Shown here: positions 57,531-64,000 of the stretch, one piece after another
How positions within the stretch are numbered: position 1 is the stretch's first letter
How the letters are laid out: the number at the start of each line of letters is the position of its first letter
From: Rhododendron vialii
Taxonomy: Eukaryota; Streptophyta; Magnoliopsida; Ericales; Ericaceae
Length of the DNA: 64,000 nucleotides
Assembly: GCF_030253575.1 (NCBI RefSeq)
Contig: NC_080567.1
Coordinates: 17,301,001 to 17,365,000, forward strand
Direction: 5' to 3'
The notes under the pieces: generated by a model
Told to the model about the DNA's origin: nothing
Seen by the model: only the letters and a program-made list of their open reading frames with translations
Database searches by the model: none
Program-made: the position numbers and the translations under genes

Positions 57531-60425
57531 TCGTGCTCCTCCTGGACAAAGGGGATTCAAATGGACTTCACTTTTTTGTTGTTAGTTATGGCTGTCCATG
57601 TTTGAGTCCGTGGACATGAATTTGGTTCAGATGCTTTAGTATAATTCATCTACTTGAAAATTGACTTGCATGGCTTGTCAGAGTGAATCCTAGCTAGGAC
57701 TTTCGCTCTCTCCGGATATGTTTATATAGGTCAAAATGGATGATATGTTTTGTTTGTCATTTTGGCACAAAACTCAAGTTCACTTAAAAGGCTTTAGGTA
57801 GCAACTACTTGCCAGCATTGCTCTAATTCTCTGATTGTGGACTTCCAGAAAAGCAGTTCGTCAAATATATGAAGACATGGCCTTTCAGAATACGGTTCTG
57901 AACAAGCTGAGTTGAGCAGTGGGTTGTTCAATCTTTGACATGAAAACCTTACAATCTTGAAAGATGTATTCAAATTTGCTTGTTAGGTCTAATACGAGTT
58001 TAATATATTAACTAGTCATACACGGATCTAGCTTTGAGTAGATAGGCGACCTAATTAGCTCTCATGGAATGATGGTCCTGTTATCACATATTTTGGGTAC
58101 TGTATGTTTGATTCAATCCTATGTCAGTAAAGCTAAGGGGACGGACCACCACCATACCGATGGGGTACCGACGGGCACGCAGGGCTTACTCCGGGACCTG
58201 CACGGATGATCCGAGCTGTTAAATAATTTAAAAAAAAAAATTGAGCGGGCCTATGAAAATCAACTCAATCCAATATGTATAGGTGTTCGATCCAATGTTT
58301 CATTTTTTCATAAATCCTGGCTTTAAATTATATGTAGCTCAAGGTTGTGAATACCGTTCCATACCGGCCGGTACGCATCGGTTTTGTGTGAAAACTGTGC
58401 TCTAGCCCTACAATACCGTCCCGGCCTCAATATTGGGTCTTACCAGCTGGCAAGGGCAATTCCGGACAATATCGGGCAAGATGGTGTTACCAGCAATTTC
58501 GGCCCTGTATTTTGCAAAGTTGGGCAGAGAACTGAAAAAAATGGGAAAATAGGAAAAGAAGAAAATCGAAGCAGGGAAAATAACCAGAGAACGGAAAAAA
58601 TGGTTGATATGTGTGTGAAGTCTTCTTCTATCGATCTGTGTGTGAAGTCTTCTTCCATCTTTAGATTTGCACGCCTCTTGAACCTCTGGTCGATCTGTGC
58701 AAGAAGTCTTCTTTCAAAGTTTTAAACTAGGATTGATTCGATTGAACAACCAACTAATTGGCTCATTCAGCTTGTTCATCACCTCTAGTCCCTTATGCCA
58801 AGGTAATTTGCCCGAGCAATGTGGCGGGAGAAGTATCAGCGTCTCCACAAACGTTAGTCTGTAGGAGCATCTCCAGCCTCCACTCGCTTTTGAATCAGAA
58901 CTAAAGTTTTAGAGTAAAAATCTTTTACAACTCACTCCAATTTCTTGCTCAAACTTCTACCTGATTAATGAAGCTTTTTATCCAAATTTAAGGGTAGCTT
59001 AAGGTTTTTTATTTTTTTTGATATCAAGAGGTAGGAGAATTACATTCAAAAATTTACAATAACAAGACACTATATCATTCATGTGAGGCCCGTGTTAATT
59101 ACATCAAGCTCAATACTCTTTAACGGGTAACCCCAATAGGAGAAAGACAACAACTAACAATGAAACATTCCAAATAGGGGAGAATTTTAGCCTTATTCTT
59201 CCTACCTGTTTTGTCTATTATTTTTTTCAGTATTTTTTAAATGTGGACTGAAGTTGAAAAAGGTTTATATAAGACAACAACAATACCAGTTGTTTGGTAC
59301 TATTTTTTCAGTTGTTTGGTATCTTTCATCTTTTGCAAACTTTTTATCGCTTTTGGTCATTTTGTTTTACAGTTTAGACAACTCTCTTCAAGACGAACGA
59401 TTATCAGAAAAAATTAGCGTGAATCTATCAAAATTTTTGAAAAGGTGAACAAAATTATCAAAAATATAGGAAGAATAGGGACATTTACTAAATTTAGCTT
59501 AAGTTTATTCATTGGAGTGGCATAACAGAGGAAGCTTTTAGCTAAATTTTCTCAAATTTGAGTTAAAAAGTTTCAGCAACCATGCTAGAACGACACTCAG
59601 TTTACACAGAAACTCACATGTTTTGTAGCCCCAACAAGCAATTATTTAGTAGTCATATGGCACTGTCATATGGTGCCCCAGCATCCTCGTATATTACACA
59701 TTCTTGTAGGGTCCATACATCGCTTGGTGCCCCCATCATCCTAGTCTATTACACATTCTTGTATGGTCCACACATTTAATATTTGCCCCATAAGATTGTG
59801 TAGTGCAGAATGATGTTTGGGAACCACTTGACAATGCCTCAAAGGCCATTGAGTAATTTTTCATGCAAATTGGAGAGCTGCTACTGGTAGAGCAGTGGGC
59901 GCACAGATAGCGCGTACGATGCGCTTTTGGGCCCATCTCGGGTCTAACAAAGATAATTGGAGCCGTTCATTTTGTTCAATATATTTTGTTTAAGGTCCCC
60001 GTAAAAAAAAAATCAACTCCATCTAACATCGATAAAGGCGTTTACGAAACGTCAATTGCTTCAGATTTTAGCCTAAATTGGGTGCGTTTATCAGTCCTTT
60101 CAAAAGGTATCAAAATAAAGTCACGCACAGAGAGTCACATTGGGTTTGGGGATGACTTCTTTTTTTTTTTTTTTTTTGGGGTAAATCAGCTTATTGGGGA
60201 TGACTTGGCAAAACATAAACAATAAAATCAAAGCTTGTGGGTCAATGTGTCAAAATTAAAACCGAAGTAGGAAAAATGACAAATAGAACTAATTGGAGCT
60301 CTCTGCGGTAAACCCAAAACGGAAACCCAAAACCCCTCCTCGAGTCACTTCACATTTATTCCCTCCGCTCTCTCTCACACATTGCTCACACACGCTCTTC
60401 TAGGGTTTTTGCTCGCTGCGAGAGA
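57531..60425. other. Spacer between the two SWIB units and upstream region of the right copy
   Basis: 57531-57990 finishes the left duplication unit. 57990-59035 is unique spacer with no recognised gene, including a TACCGTTCCATACCGGCCGG stretch near 58352. From about 59035 the right unit begins. 59930-60110 carries extra sequence not seen in the left copy. No coding exons before 60426. Confidence 0.5.
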
Positions 60426-63373
60426 ATGGCTTCGTCAACAAAGGGTTTCGCGAAGGGTTGCAGAGTTCTCATGGCGGCTGCTAAAACTTCCGCAGCCGCT
60501 GCTTCCGCCCAGAAGACCGGCGCCGCCGCGACACGTCCTCCGACCGGCATTCTGAAGCCGTTGCCGGTCTCACCCTCCCTTGGTGCGTTTCTCGGTGTTT
60601 CTGAAGCCTCTCGCACTGACGTCATCAAAAAGGTCTGGCAGCACATCAAGCTTAACAATCTCCAGGTATCCACTGGTCCATACTAGTATATCATTTTTTT
60701 TTGTTGATTGATTATCCTTTTTTCAGTTATAAGTTGTTCTTTGAACGGATGGTTTCCTATATCTGTGTGTATTTGGGCATTGATCTAGGGGTGATAAACA
60801 AACCGAGTAGTTGGTTGTTCAATCTTGGATTGTAAAACTTTTTTTTTGAACGGCAAAAAAAAAAAAAAAAAAAACCCTGTAACGATAGCTTGTTTATGAG
60901 AGGAGCCGATCACGGACGAGCTTTAGTTGACAGAACACGAGCTTATCTCGGGTAGCTTGGATTTTTTAGTAGATTGTTCGAGCTTGGTTTGAAGCTTAAC
61001 GAGTTTTAAAAAGAATAAGTTTGGTTTGTTTACTTGACAAACCTAATTTGATGAGTTTTTAACAACCGATTACCAATGTTTTAAAAGTCGCTAGACGCTA
61101 GTTGGACGGTCGGCCACCTTTTAACTATTAATCGGTGCATATGAATTAATATTCGGCGATTAATCGTTAGTCGACCTAATCAGATAGGCCCCGCCAGCGA
61201 TTAAACATCGATTAATTTCTTGTTTTAGAACACTGCCGATTACAAACTCAAACTCGAGTAGCTTGGTTTGTTTAGCAATCCTACGTAGATCCGTGAGCAA
61301 GGGGTGGCACGGTGTTGGGCTCACCCCTTCCTAGATTCGACCCTCATTCCTAAATATGTAATACATACAGATACGAGATATATTTACAAATAAGTGTATG
61401 TGTAGGTATATATGTTTGATTTGATAAGCATAAGTGTGAATGGATTCAAATTCAATTAAACATTTGTTTTGTGCTTTAATCAAAAACTTTAGTTGGGTGG
61501 TAGAGCTTTAGCAATAAATTGTATGGGTTATGTATTTTGAAACTGATATACTAAAAATAGGTTTGCCTTTTGTTCTAGTATTTTTTTTTGTTTCTCTGCC
61601 TTTTGCCCAATTTGAGCTTCTGCGAAGCTGATCTGCGCTAGCAAATAAATTGTGTGGGGTTATGTATTTTGAAACTGATATACTAAAAGTAAAAATAGGT
61701 TTACCTTTTGTACTTCTCTGCCTTTTGCCCCATTTGAGCTGCTGCTAAGCTGATCTGCGCTAGCAAATATCAATATCATTTTTGGTCTGTGTCTCTGTGT
61801 ATACATTCTTAGAACGTACATGTCTTTTCTTTATGATGCACATGAGGTGAACTTGGGGTATGTTTGATTAGGTTGGTTAGACATGGATTGGATTGCAAGT
61901 CCATAAACTCAATAATTAGCGGAAGAATTATGCAAGTTTCGTTGGACAACCAATCTTGTAAAACTTGTGATATAACATAATCTCGAGGGATGTTGTATTA
62001 CCATATTAGTAATCCTATCGCCATAGTCATGAGATTACCAATCCCCTCATTATTGGCCCACCAGTCGGACATGGCCATGAGCGATGGAGACGTTTACATA
62101 AGTTTGGGAAAAATGGTGACCATAAGTCTCATAAGGGGGGAAAGGTTGTACTACATCTATGAAACGAATGAGGAGGATAATGCCCATTACCATTTAACGA
62201 ATGCTTTATAATGTTATGAGGAGTGCTGTGAAGAACGGATCTGCAATCCTGTTGTTTGACAGTGGTACACCACATCAATCACACTGAGTGATGGAAAAGA
62301 GAGAAACACTACGAATAAAGGGCGACTTTGGGAGGGCTTCTATATTTATGCATTCTGCATCTGTTATTACTTATTACATGGGAGTCTCCTTATTCCATGA
62401 TATTCTCCTACGTGGACCTATGGCAGTAACTTTTGCTTCATTGGGTTAGCTACTCAGGCGTGTAGTACGATTTGGGTGGCTGAAGGGTTGTATGAATTGT
62501 TCTGGAATTCCAGCATAGAATGATTTTTGGTGATTAGAAGCATAAATGTGTTTTTGAATTAGTTATCTTTTACTTCTTGGCAAAGAAATGATAGGATGGA
62601 TAGCCCTGTGCTATACACCCCCTTTTCTTTCCAGGGTTACACATCATAGCCCTTGATGTTAACACTAACTATCGGTGAGGGAGATCTGCTATTCACTAAT
62701 TCAGGTGAACCTGGGGATGTGGTTGTAAGTTTGGGAATGGCCAGTCAATCAATCACTGGTGACTAGTATAAGGCAGAACTCAGATGTTAACTTTTGTCAT
62801 ACTAATGATGAGTCATCTGGATGTGCAAACTTGAAGCCCAGAATTAAACTATCTTGTAGGGCTATACAGGGCATCGAACTTATATCTGGTGGCTTGAGGA
62901 AGTTTCAACTATCGAGACCGAGTGTAGGTTTCTCAGCCTTTTCGTACACTATCCATCTGTCACACAAGTTCTTATACAGAGAGGTTGCTTTTAGCGAGAT
63001 TTTGTGAACATTTGTTTTGAACTAGTTTAATGCCTTTTGCTTTCTGAAGATGTAGGATTGATCATGACGATTCAATCAGCTTTTGCGGTGGTGATTGTAT
63101 GTTCATGCTTATTTGTTGCTTGGTTTAGGAAAAAATGGCCGGGAAACCGTTTAATATTCTTTGTTGAACTTATTTCAACACTCAGAAGTGTTATTTCTAC
63201 TCTACTTGGGTTAAACTCTACCTTGTTTTTCGCTCCTGTTTTCTTTGCAGAATCCTCAAAACAAGAGGGAGATCTTTTGTGACGAGAAGTTGAAGACGCT
63301 GTTCGATGGTAAAGATAAAGTAGGGTTTCTGGAGATTGCAAAACTGTTGAATCCGCACTTCATTAAGTCTTAG
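60426..63373 (+). CDS. SWIB/MDM2-domain protein, organelle-targeted type; two exons, 120 aa, intact
   Basis: Exon 1 60426-60665 (80 codons) and exon 2 63251-63373 (40 codons plus TAG) join in phase 0 across a 2.6-kb GT-AG intron. Residues 1-37 (MASSTKGFAKGCRVLMAAAK..) are Ala/Ser/Arg/Lys-rich with no acidic residues, as expected of a mitochondrial or plastid transit peptide. Residues about 38-118 form a SWIB domain: [56 protein letters not shown] and KVGFLEIAKLLNPHF. Plant SWIB proteins of this size act with chromatin remodellers or in organelle nucleoids. Which applies here cannot be read from the sequence. It is the intact paralogue of the left copy, whose exon 1 now serves rps19. Confidence 0.92.
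60666..63250 (+). other. Intron of the intact SWIB gene
   Basis: AT-rich, with an A-run at 60855-60876 and the dispersed repeat at about 60890-61280. A short local duplication (about 61505-61620 and 61640-61770) contains GGTTTGCCTTTTGT, CTGATCTGCGCTAGCAAAT and TATGTATTTTGAAACTGATA. No rps19 and no other gene. Confidence 0.65.
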
Positions 63374-64000
63374 TCATGCTCCTCCCGGAGTAACGGGATT
63401 CAAATGAACTTCTCTTTTTGTTAGTTATGGTTGTCCATGTTTGAGGCCGTGGTCATGAATTTGGTTCAGATGATCTACTAGGAAAAATGACTTTTATGGC
63501 TTGTCAAAGTGAATCGTATGACTTTTGCTCTCTCCAGTTATGTTTATATAGGTCAAATTGAATGTTTTGTTTGTCATTGTGGCACGAAACTCAAATTCAC
63601 TTAAAAGGCTTTATGTAGCCTAACTACTTGCCAGCATTGCCCTAATTCTCTGATTGTGGACTTTCAGAAAAGCAATTCTTCAAATATATGAAGATAGAGC
63701 CTTTCAGAATACGGTTCTGAACGAGCTGGAGTTGAGCAGTGGGTTGTTCAGTCTTTGACATGAAAACCTTACCATCTTGATAGATATGTTCAAATTTGCT
63801 TGTAGCTTGAGCTGAGTTGAGCAGTGGGTTTGTTCACGAGTTTAATTGAGCGGAGCAGGAGCTCAAAGTAGCCTGAAATTTAGTATCATATAATATAGAT
63901 AAGAGGTGTTTAGAGCTGAGTACTCAGTTATACAAACTCGGACTTAATAAGTGGATTACTAAAAAGTGTGCTAAAGATGTAGATTTTATTAACATTCAAC
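63374..64000. other. 3' flank of the intact SWIB gene
   Basis: The likely 3' UTR is followed by sequence colinear with 57531-57990 of the left unit up to about 63800. No gene recognised. Confidence 0.5.

Larger units (their letters stand above)
52440..57990. repeat. Left unit of a tandem segmental duplication (SWIB gene region)
   Basis: Aligns end to end with about 59035-63800. Anchors are CAACTAACAATGAAACA-type sequence (52536 / 59150), GGAAGCTTTTAG..TTCAGCAACCAT, the SWIB exon 1 pair, AAAAACTTTAGTTGGGTG (55351 / 61483), SWIB exon 2 (57408 / 63251) and TTTCAGAATACGGTTCTGAAC (57881 / 63701). Extra sequence unique to this unit includes a MITE and the rps19 insert. The boundaries are approximate. 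Confidence 0.85.
59035..63800. repeat. Right unit of the tandem segmental duplication
   Basis: Partner of 52440-57990. It lacks the Stowaway MITE and rps19 but keeps both SWIB exons intact. Confidence 0.85.

Overview
This window is plant nuclear DNA, most likely from a eudicot. The genes are split by GT-AG introns, and the proteins they encode are plant families: a COG6 Golgi-tether subunit, an ABCG14-type half transporter, a CIR1-like zinc-knuckle protein, SWIB-domain organelle proteins and a nuclear copy of mitochondrial RPS19. About two thirds of the window is intergenic DNA rich in (CT/GA)n and (AT)n microsatellites, foldback MITEs, solo LTRs and one nearly full-length Ty3/gypsy element. 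I cannot name the species.

Layout, left to right. 1-5.2 kb: the 5' four coding exons of COG6 on the minus strand, running off the left edge, with MITEs and repeats in the introns. 5.2-7.3 kb: repeat-rich intergenic DNA. 7317-19345: a Tat-lineage Ty3/gypsy retrotransposon with 773/772-bp LTRs, a perfect 5-bp target duplication (CATTG), a broken gag-pol, a 38-bp tandem array and, on the opposite strand, a three-exon spliced gene with its own TATA box. 19.9-21.8 kb: a 0.9-kb-arm palindrome. 22-34 kb: intergenic DNA with a 1.6-kb solo LTR and a near-perfect hairpin MITE. 34.4-37.6 kb: a complete five-exon ABCG14-like gene (638 aa). 38-45.7 kb: a TRIM-like LTR with primer-binding site, a 3.2-kb solo LTR flanked by GGAGC and a dense cluster of four MITEs. 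45.8-51.9 kb: a complete seven-exon CIR1-like gene (604 aa). 52.4-63.8 kb: a tandem duplication of a SWIB-domain gene.

The most interesting system is that SWIB pair. The right copy (60426-63373) is an intact two-exon SWIB protein of 120 aa. In the left copy, a mitochondrial-type rps19 sits inside the intron. It has a strong splice acceptor that joins it in phase to SWIB exon 1, which looks like a mitochondrial presequence. The left copy's own SWIB exon 2 is frameshifted and stops early. The duplicated right intron has no rps19 at the corresponding position. The picture is of a transferred organelle gene taking its targeting signal from a host gene, with the two functions then divided between tandem duplicates. 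This resembles the known rps14/sdh2 arrangement of grasses. I inferred it from sequence alone, and transcripts would settle it.

The exon boundaries given here were found by reading GT-AG sites and checking that codon phase is kept across every junction.
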